In this document: positions 35,540 through 45,049 of the stretch, in pieces
Numbering within the stretch: the first letter of the stretch is position 1
Layout: each line of letters opens with the position of its first letter
NCBI RefSeq assembly: GCF_965204125.1
Contig: NZ_OZ241968.1
Location: 1,054,001-1,118,000 of the forward strand
Source of the DNA: Poriferisodalis sp965204125
GTDB taxonomy: Bacteria; Actinomycetota; Acidimicrobiia; Acidimicrobiales; Poriferisodalaceae
DNA length: 64,000 nt
Reading direction: 5' to 3'
The notes under the pieces: model-generated
Databases searched by the model: none
What the model was told of the DNA's origin: nothing
The model's input: only the letters and a program-made list of their open reading frames with translations
Translations under genes and position numbers: made by a program

Positions 35540-35927
35540 GGTTATGTTTCTCCTTGTTCTGTGCAACGGGAGATGCTCCCGCTCTGCATTGTCAAACCCC
35601 GCGTCGTCGCGGTTTGTGACAGCGCCGACCGGTTGAAGGGCTCACCTCGGCACATTCGCACCCGGTGAGCCCCACCTGGTGTCCCGCCTACGCGAGGTAC
35701 ACGGAACAGGTCCAGTGTAACGACCTTCGCTGCCGCGTCATAGGGGAAATTTCGGCCGATTTTCGAGCCGCCGCGACCGGTGCTTCCAGCGGTGTCGACC
35801 GGGCGCTCGGCGGCGAAGATCGCGAATGCTGTGGACCCTGCGGAGCGCTCAGCCGATCACGCCGAGGGCGTCGAGCGTCGATGGGCCGTGTGGCTGCGCG
35901 CTGGAGTCGGGGCTGTGCCGACGAGCG
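35540..35927. other. Upstream region of S-layer-like gene B, no gene seen
   Basis: It contains the short remaining leader of B (35540-35560) and a 9-bp-stem hairpin (GGGCTCACC at 35638, GGTGAGCCC at 35664, 17-base loop). No credible coding frame is present. Confidence 0.5.
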
Positions 35928-36218
35928 CTACGAGAAAATGCCGAGCCCTACCACGACGCCGAGGATCGACACGCCGATTCCGGCCAGCCAGCGGAACTGG
36001 TGCCGCGCTTCCTTGCGGTCGGCCTCGCGGGCATCGACGAGCCGCTCGAACTTGGTATCGAGACGCTCGAACGCGGTATCGAGACGCGCGATGTCGCTCT
36101 TGGTGGCGAGATCGGGCAGCGGCACAGGGCTCAGACAGGACATGACGTATTCGGCGAGCGACTCGTCGGCCTGCTCGCACCACCAAGCGTAGAGGCGGGA
36201 ACGATCTTGTTCAGACAC
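35928..36218 (-). CDS. Small membrane-anchored coiled-coil protein
   Basis: 96 aa from GTG 36218, with AAAGGA 8 bases upstream. N-terminal 'LYAWWCEQADESLAEYVMSC' then a heptad-like helix ('SDIARLDTAFERLDTKFERL') and one C-terminal transmembrane helix ('LAGIGVSILGVVVGLGIFS'). The layout recalls DUF1640/CCDC90-type proteins. A decayed relative lies at 58314-58723 ('EQTDEQTAEFVMSCLAPAPL'), also close to an S-layer gene. The role is unknown. Confidence 0.75.
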   Translation of the reverse strand: MSEQDRSRLYAWWCEQADESLAEYVMSCLSPVPLPDLATKSDIARLDTAFERLDTKFERLVDAREADRKEARHQFRWLAGIGVSILGVVVGLGIFS

Positions 36219-36352
36219 AGCGGATTCCTTTCTGCAGCGATCCGCTGTGGACAGTAGGGAGCCTCTCTCAATTCGAAAAATGAATTTCATGTTGTTTTGT
36301 TGATTGCTGCAATTGGCGTCGGCTTGGCTGGCCGGCGTCGCCGTTGGCAGTC

Positions 36353-37552
36353 TCAGGAGGATCGGGGGCGGGGGGCTACGAAGTTGGCCCAGGCGGCCAT
36401 GAGCTTGCGGCGTTGTTCGAACAGGTCGCCGCGGACGTAGGCGGCTTCGGTGCTGTTGCCCACCACGTGGGCGAGCGCCGCCTCGCCTACTGCCCACGGC
36501 GTGGTGGTGGCCTCGATGGTCCACGTCTTGAACGACGAGCGGAACCCGTGCACGGTGCAGTCGAGCTCGTTGGTGCGCAGCAGCTTCAGCAAGGTCTGCC
36601 AGCTCAGCGGATGGCCGGGCTTGAGCGGCGAGGGGAACACCAGGCCCGAGTCGTCATTGAGCTCGCGGGCGGCGTCGAGCACCTCGAGCGCTTGCTGGCT
36701 GAGGGGAACACGGTGCTCGGTGCCCGACTTCATGCGCTCGCCGGGGATGCGCCAGGCGGCATCGGCTTCCTCTATCTCGCTCCAGCGGGCGCCGCGGGCC
36801 TCGGCAGAGCGCACGGCGGTGAGCACCAGGAACCGCAGGCAGAGCCGGGCTGCCTCTGAGGAGTTGGAGGCAGCCACCTGCCGCAGCGCTTGGCGCACGT
36901 CTCGGTAGTGCAGTGCCCGCTGGTGGTTGCGGATGCGCGGCATGGGCGGCAGCGCGGCGTCGATGCCGTCGCCGGCCGCGTTCGACCCGATGTGCTCGTG
37001 CAGCGCCATCGCATAAGAGAGAACAGTGCGGATGCGCTGGCGCACCCGCCGGGCCGTCTCGGGCTTGTCGTGCCAGATGGGATGCAGCACCTCGAGCACA
37101 TGGGCCCGTGTGATGTGGTCGACCGGGAGCTCCAGCAGCGACTCGGCGTGGCGGTGAAGCGAGTCGAGCCATTCACGGGAGTGGCGCTCGTTGCGCCAGC
37201 GGGGCGCGTTGAGCGCATGCACCGAGGCTGCGGCTTGGGCGAAGGTGGGCACGGCGACGACCTGGCTGCCGGGGTCGGGCACCGCACGGCCGTTGACGAG
37301 CTGGGCGCGGGCCCGCAGCTCGGCGGTGCGCCGGCGGGCCTCGTCGAGGCTGACTGCCGGGTAGGCGCCGAGCCCGATGTCGCGGCGCTTGCCGTCGGCG
37401 GTGACCCGGGCGACCCATGAGCGGCTGCCCGACGGCTTGACCACGAGCGTGAGCCCGCCTCCGTCGGCGTGCTTGCCGGGAAGCGCGCGCCCGATCTCGG
37501 CTGGGCTGAGTCTGCCTGGCTGTGCCACGTGTGCGCCTCTCGGGTTCCCCAC
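36353..37552 (-). CDS. Tyrosine-type site-specific integrase (DUF4102 N terminus)
   Basis: 399 aa from GTG 37552; an internal GTG nine codons in is possible. N-terminal arm-binding DUF4102 region: 'LSPAEIGRALPGKHADGGGL', 'SWVARVTADGKRRDIGLGAY'. A core-binding helix bundle follows. The catalytic domain has 'LVLTAVRSAEARGARW' (Arg I), 'MKSGTEHRVPLS' (Lys), 'HGFRSSFKTW' (His-x-x-Arg), 'ALAHVVGNSTEAAYVRGDL' (His, then the Tyr). All key residues seem present. No tRNA gene, excisionase or phage gene is nearby, so it is not an obvious prophage. It sits between the divergent S-layer-like genes B and C, whose 5' ends form an inverted repeat around it. Confidence 0.9.
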   Translation of the reverse strand: MGNPRGAHVAQPGRLSPAEIGRALPGKHADGGGLTLVVKPSGSRSWVARVTADGKRRDIGLGAYPAVSLDEARRRTAELRARAQLVNGRAVPDPGSQVVAVPTFAQAAASVHALNAPRWRNERHSREWLDSLHRHAESLLELPVDHITRAHVLEVLHPIWHDKPETARRVRQRIRTVLSYAMALHEHIGSNAAGDGIDAALPPMPRIRNHQRALHYRDVRQALRQVAASNSSEAARLCLRFLVLTAVRSAEARGARWSEIEEADAAWRIPGERMKSGTEHRVPLSQQALEVLDAARELNDDSGLVFPSPLKPGHPLSWQTLLKLLRTNELDCTVHGFRSSFKTWTIEATTTPWAVGEAALAHVVGNSTEAAYVRGDLFEQRRKLMAAWANFVAPRPRSS

Positions 37553-37698
37553 TGTGCCCCTCGAATATGGGGAACAAGACGCCGTCTAGGGAACGAATCG
37601 GTTTTGGGCAATCGGTTAGGTGATTTGTTGACCTGCGACATTCGAAGTTCCTCATATCGACGGGCGCAGCGATGCGAGGAACAAGGAGAAAAGGAACC

Positions 37699-40587
37699 TT
37701 GACTATCCGAACGAAGCGGCGGGGCAGGCGTTCCCTCGCAGCGATCCTGGCGGCGATGCTCATGGCGTCGGTGCTAGCGGTCGTAGCGGGATCCCCAGCC
37801 CAGGCCGCAAACACATCTGGCGAGTATCTCGTCGAAGGCGAGCGTGAGTTCGCCGGTAGCGACCGCTACCAGACGGCGCTGAAGCTCGCCACCCGCTTCG
37901 CGGACGACCGCGGCGGCATCGGCTCGGTCTCAGCTGCGTTCATCGCATCGGGCGAGTCGCTGGTAGACGCCGTGTCGGTCTCCGGTCTTGCGGGCTTCAT
38001 GGACGCCCCAGTCCTGTTGACGCAGTCGGGCAGCCTGCATGGCGGCGTTGCCGACTACCTCGAGGACTACGGCATCGGCAACCTCTACGTGCTCGGCGGC
38101 GAGGCAGCCGTCAGCGGCGCAGTGGAAGATGCCCTGAAGGGTCTGGCCCACAGCCCGACGGTGACCCGCATCTCGGGCGACACCCGTTATGACACTTCGG
38201 CTGCTATTGCGTCGAACCTGTCGGGTGAGTCGTGGTGCGGCACCAACGAGAACTCCGCGATCATCGTGAACGGCTCCGATGAGGATCTGTTCAACGCTGT
38301 GGCGATCGGCCCGGTGGCCAACCGGCTCGAGCTTCCGGTGCTGCTGACTGCTGGCGACTCTCTCGTCGACGCAGTGGTCAGCTACATCGAGTCCGAAGAT
38401 GTCGAGCATGCAGTTGTGGTCGGTGGCGAAGACAGCGTGTCTGCTGACGTCATGACCGCGCTGGGCAACGCCGGTGTGGACACGGTCGAGCGGATCGGTG
38501 GCGACTCTGCCGCTGCAGTCTCGGTCGCGATCGCTGGCGTGATCGGCGGCGACTGCGCCGACGACCTGTCGCCGGTGTCGGGCAACACGGTGGCGCTGAT
38601 CAACAGCGACAGCGTGATCGACGGCATCCCGGCCGCTCCGGTGCTCGCTGACGACGGCGACCAGCTTGGCGGCGGTCTGATCCCGATCCTTGCGGTCGGC
38701 GACAGCCTGCCTGCTTCGGTGCGTGACTACCTGGCGGCGACGCCTGAGGAAGACGGCGCTGGCAACAAGGTCCACCTGCGGGTGCTGGCCGTCGGCGGAA
38801 CCGCTGCGGTAAGCGACGCGGTCATGTCAGCAGCGGTCGACGCTGCTGCCTCGGCTGACGCGCTGACCGTCACGATCAGCGGTGCGGCCGACAAGGCCGA
38901 CGCAGGTCTGGCAGCGTCCCGCGGTGGCACCATGATCCACCTGCACTTCAGCGACGACATCTCGCGTGCTACGGATGCGAACCTTCGCAACAAGCTCGAG
39001 GATGTGCTGCAGATCAACGGCGTGCCTGCTGACGTGGCAGCCGATGCCCCCGGCACCGCTGCGCCGTGCGATCCCGACACCGTGACGGTGACGCTGGAGC
39101 GCACGCTGAAGGCTGGCGACGTGGTCTCCATCGTGGAGGGCGCGGTACTGGTGGGCGCCGACGGCGACCGCCGGCCCGTGCAGCCCACGTCGGCCACGGT
39201 GCCTGCGGCTGCGGTCGACAACCAGCGTCCGACGATCCGGATCGTGGCCATCATCGGCCACACCGAGCTGTACGGCCTGGTGTCCGACGATACGGCGCTG
39301 GCCGAGACAGCAATGTTGTCTTCAACAGCACTGACCGGTACTGCTCTGTCGGACCTCTTCGAGGTGACCGCTGGCGATGTCGGCATCGTGAGCTATACCT
39401 CGAGTGCGACGTTCCCGACGGACGGAACTGCGGCTCCGAAGACTTCGCTGCTGACGTTCACCCTCGGCGACGACCCGAACAGGGACGGCACCCAGGTCGG
39501 CACGATCGACTCCAGCGATCGCTTCCGGGCCAACCGTGGAGCTATCGAGGACGCCTCCGAGAACGAGAGCCAGGTCACCACGGGCGTGCCCGTGTCGCCT
39601 GTCAGCCAGCTGCGAGTGAGCAGCGTGCAGATGAGCAACCTGAAGCACAACGCTCAGGCCATCGCACCGATCCCGTCGGCGCATCAGGGCGCTACCGCTC
39701 CCGATCAGGCGACGGGGCGCAGTGTTACGCAGGCGCAGGGCAATGAGGCTGTGTGGCTGCAGGCCAAGGAGGACGGCGCCGCGGCTGGTGCGTTCGGCAA
39801 CGGCTGGACCATCCGTGCAGACAGGGCGAGCACTTGGGACATGAAGAAGGACGCCGACATCGACGTCTTCATCAGCACCAAGGACCGTCGGATCGTGGTG
39901 CGGATCGTCAACGGCGAGCCGACGTTCTCTGACCTGAAGGCTGCCCTGGAGGGCAACGCGACGGTTAACAGCCTGTTCAACGTCCTCGTGGACAACTCGT
40001 ACCTCGACGACAACACGGACACCTGCAAGGCTGCGAACCACAAGCTGATGCATGCGCTGCTGCCAGTGTCGACTGCAGAAGACGCAGGCGACGGTGACGA
40101 CATCGCCACTCTTGACGGTGGCAACACCCAGGCGAACATCAGGGTGACCTTCAACGGCTACGTCGAAGACATCACCGCTGCTCAGTCCACCCAGCTGATG
40201 ACGCACGTGCTGGCCGACGCACTGAAGCGTGCGACGGCCGCTGGTGTCGCTGACCAGGCGGCCCTGCTGACGGCGCTCACTGCAACGACTGATGACTTCG
40301 TGAAGGCTGCTTCAGCCGGACCGACGCGGACTGGCATGTTCGACATCAGCACCGGCAACGCTGCGGCTCTGCCGAAGGCGCGGGACATCGTCGAGATTCC
40401 CGACGGCTTCGCCAAGAACGCCGACGGCACGCCGACTGACAGTGACACCAGCACCACTGCCATTGACCGGACGGACTCCAACTCGGTGGCCAACGGCTAC
40501 GGCGACACTGCCGCTGGCGATAACGACTGGAACTACGGTTCGAAGATCCGCATCGTCACCAGCAGCGCCGTTCCTGCACCCGAGTAG
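37699..40587 (+). CDS. S-layer-like CWB2 protein, paralogue C
   Basis: 962 aa from TTG 37699 (TTGACTATCCGAACG), with AAGGAG upstream; an ATG at 37672 would add nine Arg-rich residues and is less likely because the TTG is conserved in paralogues. Signal peptide LAAILAAMLMASVLAVVAGS...AQA. Three CWB2 repeats ('REFAGSDRYQTALKLATRF', 'TRISGDTRYDTSAAIASNL', 'VERIGGDSAAAVSVAIAG'), an Ig-like segment ('IHLHFSDDISRATDANLRNK'), and the C-terminal beta domain ('FGNGWTIRADRASTWDMKKD', 'LKAALEGNATVNSLFNVLVD'). It is very close to A and D, so gene conversion among them is likely. The conserved 3' block and hairpin follow. Confidence 0.93.
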   Translation: MTIRTKRRGRRSLAAILAAMLMASVLAVVAGSPAQAANTSGEYLVEGEREFAGSDRYQTALKLATRFADDRGGIGSVSAAFIASGESLVDAVSVSGLAGFMDAPVLLTQSGSLHGGVADYLEDYGIGNLYVLGGEAAVSGAVEDALKGLAHSPTVTRISGDTRYDTSAAIASNLSGESWCGTNENSAIIVNGSDEDLFNAVAIGPVANRLELPVLLTAGDSLVDAVVSYIESEDVEHAVVVGGEDSVSADVMTALGNAGVDTVERIGGDSAAAVSVAIAGVIGGDCADDLSPVSGNTVALINSDSVIDGIPAAPVLADDGDQLGGGLIPILAVGDSLPASVRDYLAATPEEDGAGNKVHLRVLAVGGTAAVSDAVMSAAVDAAASADALTVTISGAADKADAGLAASRGGTMIHLHFSDDISRATDANLRNKLEDVLQINGVPADVAADAPGTAAPCDPDTVTVTLERTLKAGDVVSIVEGAVLVGADGDRRPVQPTSATVPAAAVDNQRPTIRIVAIIGHTELYGLVSDDTALAETAMLSSTALTGTALSDLFEVTAGDVGIVSYTSSATFPTDGTAAPKTSLLTFTLGDDPNRDGTQVGTIDSSDRFRANRGAIEDASENESQVTTGVPVSPVSQLRVSSVQMSNLKHNAQAIAPIPSAHQGATAPDQATGRSVTQAQGNEAVWLQAKEDGAAAGAFGNGWTIRADRASTWDMKKDADIDVFISTKDRRIVVRIVNGEPTFSDLKAALEGNATVNSLFNVLVDNSYLDDNTDTCKAANHKLMHALLPVSTAEDAGDGDDIATLDGGNTQANIRVTFNGYVEDITAAQSTQLMTHVLADALKRATAAGVADQAALLTALTATTDDFVKAASAGPTRTGMFDISTGNAAALPKARDIVEIPDGFAKNADGTPTDSDTSTTAIDRTDSNSVANGYGDTAAGDNDWNYGSKIRIVTSSAVPAPE

Positions 40588-40655
40588 GAGCTAGCTGCAC
40601 AGTTGACCTAAACCGCTCGGGCGGCTTGCCCGCCTGATCGGAACAGCAAAACTGA

Positions 40656-40689
40656 GAAGAGCCCCGGGGCATCCGCCCCGGGGCTCTTC
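40656..40689 (+). terminator. Conserved GC-rich hairpin after S-layer-like gene C
   Basis: Stem GAAGAGCCCCGGGGC / GCCCCGGGGCTCTTC (15 bp), loop ATCC. The 60-bp block before it (AGTTGACCTAAACCGC...) also occurs after A, and in diverged form after B and F. Confidence 0.8.
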
Positions 40690-40810
40690 GCGTGTCCGCA
40701 CGAGTTGTATTCGTTTCTGCTAGTTCGTACTACTAGAACAACTAAGGTTCCTGTCGGTGCCGCATCACGGCGGCCCCAACCCATTGACGTCAGGCAGAGA
40801 ACTCAGAACT

Positions 40811-43786
40811 GTGACCACGCGACCCCGTCCACGTGGCCGGCGCTCGCTTGCCGTGGCCCTTGCGACAATGCTCGTCGCGTCGGTGCTGGCGGTGACAGCG
40901 GGTACCCCAGCCCACGCCGCGAATACCGCTGGCGAGTACCTCACCGCCGATGGCGAGCGTGAGTTCGCCGGCAGCGACCGCTACCAGACGGCGCTGAGGC
41001 TCGCAGAGCGCTTCGCCGATGACCGCGGCGGCATCGGCTCGGTGTCGAATGCGTTCATCGCATCGGGCGAAACGCTGGTGGATGCTGTGTCGGCAGCCGG
41101 CCTCGCCGGCTTCATGGACGCGCCGGTGCTGTTGACTCGCTCGGACCGCCTGCACAGCGCAGTGGCCGACTTCCTCGACGACTACGGCATCGGCACCATT
41201 CACGTGCTCGGCGGAACCGCTGCCGTCAGCGACGGCGTGATCGACGAGCTCAAGGGGCTGGCCGGCGTCGGCTCAGTGGAGCGCATCGCCGGCGACACCC
41301 GCTACGACACGTCGGCGGCCATTGCGTCGCACCTGTCGGGCGAGTCGTGGTGCGGCACCAATGAGAACTCGGCGATCTTGGCGAACGGCGCCGATGAGCG
41401 GCTGTTCGATGCTGTGGCGATCGGCCCGGTGGCGAACCGGCTCGAGCTGCCGGTGCTGCTGACGGCCGGCGACGAGCTGGCGGACGCAGTGCTCGCCTAC
41501 ATCGAGTCGGACGACATCGAGCATGTGGTGATGGTGGGTGGCGAGGCCAGCGTGTCGGCTGCCGTCGAGCAGGCGCTGCGCGATGCCGGCGTGGACACGG
41601 TGGAGCGCATCGGCGGCGACTCTGCGGCCGCGACCTCGGTTGCGATTGCCGAGACCATCGGCGGCGACTGTGCCGACGACCTGTCGCCGGTCTCGGTGGA
41701 CACGGTGGCATTGGTGAACCAGGACAGCCTGGCCGACGGCATCTCGGCCGTTCCGGTGCTGGCCGACGACACCGACCAGCTCGGCGGCGGCCTCGTGCCG
41801 ATGCTCGCCGTGGGCGGCACGCTGCCCGCTTCGGTGCGCGACTACCTGGCTGCGACCCCTGAGGAGGACTCGGCCGGCAACAAGGTGCACCTGCGGGTGC
41901 TGGCTGTGGGCGGCACTGCGGCGGTGAGCGACTCGGTGATGGCTGCTGCTGTTGCCGCGGCCGGCGCCGCCGACGCGCTCACGGTCACCATCAGCGCTTC
42001 GGCCGACAAGGCAGATGCCGGCCTGGGCGACGCCAGGGGTCAGAACACGGTGCACCTGCACTTCAGCGACGACATCTCCCGGGCCGACAACGCCAATCTG
42101 CGCAACAAGCTCGAGGACATCCTGCAGATCAACGGCGTGCCGGCCGACATCGCAAGCGATGCCCCCGGGATCGAGGCACCGTGCGATCCCGACACGGTCA
42201 CCGTGACGCTGGAGCGCAATCTGAAGGCAGGCGACACCGTGTCGATCGTGTCCGGGGCAGTGCTGGTGGGCGCCGACGGCGACCGCCGCACGGTGCAGCC
42301 CGTCTCGGCCACCGTGCCCGCAGCGCCGGTCGACCGGCAGCGCCCGTCGCTTCGCATCATCGCCATCGTCGGCGACAACATTGTGTGGGGCCTGATCTCC
42401 GATGACACGGCCTTGAGCGAAGCGGGGCTGCTCGCTGAGAACCTGACCAATGCCGACGGCAAGCCGCTGTTCGAGCAGACATCGTCTTCGGGCACGGCAG
42501 GACTCTTCGAGTTGCACGCCGAAGGCATCGCCTTCGACACCCCTGGCGCGCAGCGCACGACCGCCCGATTCCGCTATTTCCTCCAGGACGACCCCGCTAC
42601 GCCGGACGTCAACGAGGGCATCGTGAGCGCCAACGACCGCTTCCGGGCGAATCGCGGCGCCATCGTGGACGCTGCGGGCAACGAGAGCCAGGTCACCACT
42701 GGGGTGCCGGTGCAGCCGGTCAGCAAGCTGCGGGTGAGCAGCGTGCTGATGAGCGAACTGAGCCACACGGCCCAGGCACGGGCACTCGTGCCCTCGGCGC
42801 ACAGGTTCGAGACGCCGCCCGAGCTGCGCTTCGTGGACCCGAACATTCCGTCGCCGAGCGCGTCGGACAACCCGTCGAACCCGGCGGTGTGGCTGCAGGC
42901 CAAGGCCGACGGGGCTGCTGCTGGCGCCTACGGCAACCTGTGGACCGTTCGGGCCGACCGGTCGAGCTCGTGGGACGGCAGCAAGGATCCCGAGGTGGAG
43001 GTGCTGGCCAGCGTCTCGGCACGGCAGGTGTTCGTGCGCGTCGTCAACGGCGAGCCGAGATTCTCCGACGTGAGCGCCGCTCTGGAGGCGCACCCGGTGG
43101 TCAGCAGCCTGTTCAACGTGATCGTCGACAACCTGTACGTCAACAACACCGACACCTGCGAGCTGGCGAACCCGAAGATCCAGCACCAGCTGCTGCCCGC
43201 CACCGGCGACGAGGCGGGCGCCGACGGCGACGACGTCCAGGCGCTCGTGGGGGGTGTCACCAAGGCCGGTTTCCGTGTGAACTTCAACGGCTGGATCGAG
43301 AGCATGAACGCCGACCAAGCCGCTCGGCTGCTGGCGGCCCTGCTCGATGACACGCTGGCGCGGTACAAGGCCGCGGTACCGGTGCAGGGCGACAACAGCG
43401 AGACCGATCTCGACGACCTGCGTGCGATTCTCGGCGAGTTCGACCCCGACGGCGTCACGCAGGGCACGCCGCTGGCGCTGTTCGTGAAGGTGACCGGGGA
43501 CGGTCCGCGGACTGTCGTGGAGTTCAAGGTGGAGACGAACCACGCTGTGGCGCTGCCGCAGCCGCGTGACATCGTGGACATTGCTGACGGCTTCGACACC
43601 GACGCCGACGGCGACCCGGTGGACGGCGACGACCAGACCGACGGGGTGCAGCGCACTGACACCGGCGGGCGGTCGGTGGTGGACGGCTACGGCGACAACC
43701 ACTCCGACGGCACCACCGACAACGACTTCAACTACGGCTCACGGGTGCGGATAGCCCGCAGCAGCAGCGTCACCCCGCCCGACTAG
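40811..43786 (+). CDS. S-layer-like CWB2 protein, paralogue D
   Basis: 991 aa from GTG 40811 (GTGACCACGCGACCC). It lacks the conserved leader and TTG start of A, B, C, E and F, so its expression signals differ. Signal peptide RSLAVALATMLVASVLAVTA...AHA. CWB2 repeats 'REFAGSDRYQTALRLAERF', 'ERIAGDTRYDTSAAIASHL', 'VERIGGDSAAATSVAIAE'. Ig-like segment 'VHLHFSDDISRADNANLRNK'; C-terminal domain 'YGNLWTVRADRSSSWDGSKD' and 'VNGEPRFSDVSAALEAHPVV'. The stop TAG shares a CTAG with the stop of the convergent VapC gene, and no terminator hairpin lies between them. Confidence 0.92.
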   Translation: MTTRPRPRGRRSLAVALATMLVASVLAVTAGTPAHAANTAGEYLTADGEREFAGSDRYQTALRLAERFADDRGGIGSVSNAFIASGETLVDAVSAAGLAGFMDAPVLLTRSDRLHSAVADFLDDYGIGTIHVLGGTAAVSDGVIDELKGLAGVGSVERIAGDTRYDTSAAIASHLSGESWCGTNENSAILANGADERLFDAVAIGPVANRLELPVLLTAGDELADAVLAYIESDDIEHVVMVGGEASVSAAVEQALRDAGVDTVERIGGDSAAATSVAIAETIGGDCADDLSPVSVDTVALVNQDSLADGISAVPVLADDTDQLGGGLVPMLAVGGTLPASVRDYLAATPEEDSAGNKVHLRVLAVGGTAAVSDSVMAAAVAAAGAADALTVTISASADKADAGLGDARGQNTVHLHFSDDISRADNANLRNKLEDILQINGVPADIASDAPGIEAPCDPDTVTVTLERNLKAGDTVSIVSGAVLVGADGDRRTVQPVSATVPAAPVDRQRPSLRIIAIVGDNIVWGLISDDTALSEAGLLAENLTNADGKPLFEQTSSSGTAGLFELHAEGIAFDTPGAQRTTARFRYFLQDDPATPDVNEGIVSANDRFRANRGAIVDAAGNESQVTTGVPVQPVSKLRVSSVLMSELSHTAQARALVPSAHRFETPPELRFVDPNIPSPSASDNPSNPAVWLQAKADGAAAGAYGNLWTVRADRSSSWDGSKDPEVEVLASVSARQVFVRVVNGEPRFSDVSAALEAHPVVSSLFNVIVDNLYVNNTDTCELANPKIQHQLLPATGDEAGADGDDVQALVGGVTKAGFRVNFNGWIESMNADQAARLLAALLDDTLARYKAAVPVQGDNSETDLDDLRAILGEFDPDGVTQGTPLALFVKVTGDGPRTVVEFKVETNHAVALPQPRDIVDIADGFDTDADGDPVDGDDQTDGVQRTDTGGRSVVDGYGDNHSDGTTDNDFNYGSRVRIARSSSVTPPD

Positions 43787-44205
43787 GCGCCGGCGTCGAC
43801 CCATGGGTCGATCAGCCGGAGGTCGAGGCCTTCGAAGTGCGAGACGTTGCGCGTGGCCAAGGCCAGCCGTCGCACACCGGCAGTGGCTGCGATGAGCGCA
43901 TCGCCCAAATCGAGGCTGCGGCCCGCACGCCGAGCCTGTACCCGCAACTCGGCGGCGTGCTCTGCTTCGGCGGGGCCCACGGGCACCACCCGGCGCACCA
44001 CCGAGGCGAGCTGGCGGACGGCACTGGCGATGGCATCGCGACGTCGGCCCGGAGCCATCAGCCCGATGCCGTACTCAAGCTCGTGCAGCACGATCGCAGA
44101 CAGCCACAGGTTCGGTTCGCCCGACAGGAACGCCATGACGTTGGCGTCGGGCTCTGGCCGAGCAGCCTCGGAGACGACGTTGGTGTCGAGCAGGATGCCG
44201 TTCAC
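43783..44205 (-). CDS. VapC-like PIN-domain ribonuclease toxin (1)
   Basis: 140 aa. PIN-domain acidic residues are visible: 'ILLDTNVVSE' (Asp), 'IVLHELEYGI' (Glu), 'RSLDLGDALIAATAG' (Asp) and 'LATRNVSHFEGL' (Asn). VapC toxins cut tRNA or rRNA. The start overlaps the antitoxin stop by four bases. Its C terminus (LIDPWVDAGA) and 3' flank resemble those of the second PIN gene at 44615-45049. Confidence 0.92.
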   Translation of the reverse strand: MNGILLDTNVVSEAARPEPDANVMAFLSGEPNLWLSAIVLHELEYGIGLMAPGRRRDAIASAVRQLASVVRRVVPVGPAEAEHAAELRVQARRAGRSLDLGDALIAATAGVRRLALATRNVSHFEGLDLRLIDPWVDAGA

Positions 44206-44516
44206 GAAGCGTGCCCCGTAGCGCCAGCGCTGGCACCGCCGTCGTCATCGTCGATGAACGGAGTGGGCCGGCTCGAATGGCGATCCGGCAGTTCCAGCTC
44301 GTAACCGCGGGGCAGTGTCTCGACGAGCCACCGCCCCACGTGCACCTCAGGTTCGGCCCGTTCGCGCCAGACGTGCTCAGGAACGACCACGAACGTTCTG
44401 CGTGTGCCGATGCGCTGGGGACCGTCTTCTTCGGCGCAGCGGAGAATGTGTGACAGGCGCGCCTTCGCTTCGGACACCGTCCAGACCCGATCCGCTCCAG
44501 TCTCTCCAGCAGGCAT
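44202..44516 (-). CDS. Phd/YefM-like antitoxin of VapC (1)
   Basis: 104 aa from ATG 44516, with GGGGG four bases upstream; a TTG at 44543 is an alternative. The Phd-type DNA-binding part is 'WTVSEAKARLSHILRCAEED', 'RTFVVVPEHVW'; the acidic C-terminal tail ('TPFIDDDDGG') probably wraps the toxin. A palindrome lies 34-50 bp upstream. Confidence 0.88.
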   Translation of the reverse strand: MPAGETGADRVWTVSEAKARLSHILRCAEEDGPQRIGTRRTFVVVPEHVWRERAEPEVHVGRWLVETLPRGYELELPDRHSSRPTPFIDDDDGGASAGATGHAS

Positions 44517-44550
44517 CAGACCCCCGTCAGTACCATCGCTCAACCCAAAC

Positions 44551-44567
44551 TAGTCCATATTGGACTA
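44551..44567 (-). promoter_or_regulatory. Operator-like palindrome upstream of VapBC (1)
   Basis: TAGTCCA-TAT-TGGACTA: perfect 7-bp arms with a 3-bp centre, in a short AT-rich gap just before the antitoxin gene. It is the likely autoregulatory site. Confidence 0.7.
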
Positions 44568-44573
44568 TTTCCC

Positions 44574-44640
44574 ATCACGCTGTGGCGCTGCCGCAGCAGC
44601 GTCGCACCGCCCTCCTAGGAGCCGGCGTCGACCCATGGGT
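44574..44640 (+). repeat. Remnant of an S-layer-like gene D 3' end joined to the second VapC gene
   Basis: CACGCTGTGGCGCTGCCGCA matches gene D at 43549-43568, and the DNA from AGCAGCGTC through GGCGTCGACCCATGGGT matches the end of D and the first VapC flank (about 43764-43806). The roughly 200 bp between these two parts of D are missing. This points to duplication of a D-end plus VapBC block followed by a deletion. Confidence 0.75.
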
Positions 44641-45049
44641 TGATGACGTTCAGCCCGTCGAATCGGCTGAAGCCGCTGGCGTCGCGTGTCACCACGCTCA
44701 TCGAGTGGACCAGGGCTGTGGCCGCGATGAGGGCGTCGCTGACTGGAGCTGGGTCGGGAACGTGCAAGGCTGCTGCGGTGCGGGCGACCTCGACGTCGAC
44801 CGCCAGGATGCGGCCCTCGAACGCCGCATGAACGTCGTTGTCGAGCCATCGGCGCAGCACCATGCCCGATGAGCGATCGCGACGCTCGACCAGCTGCACG
44901 CCGATCTCAAGCTCCATGTCGGTCACTGCCGAGATGTACGCCAGCGCCGGCTCGATCCGCGACGCCCAGCTCACAACCTGCTCGTCGGCCTTTCCGGATG
45001 GGGCACGGCGCAGCTCGGACACCACGTTGGTGTCGAGCACGTACATCAA
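44615..45049 (-). CDS. VapC-like PIN-domain ribonuclease toxin (2)
   Basis: 144 aa. PIN signature: 'VLDTNVVSELRR' (Asp), 'AVTDMELEIGV' (Glu), 'PVSDALIAATALVHSMSVVT' (Asp) and 'RDASGF' (Asp). Overlaps its antitoxin gene by four bases. Similar to, but well diverged from, VapC (1), including a matching C-terminal 'NPWVDAG'. Confidence 0.92.
   Translation of the reverse strand: MMYVLDTNVVSELRRAPSGKADEQVVSWASRIEPALAYISAVTDMELEIGVQLVERRDRSSGMVLRRWLDNDVHAAFEGRILAVDVEVARTAAALHVPDPAPVSDALIAATALVHSMSVVTRDASGFSRFDGLNVINPWVDAGS

Noticed and set aside
35928..37552. Prophage or integrative element
   Set aside because: Only an integrase and a small membrane protein are present; no tRNA target, excisionase, replication or structural genes.
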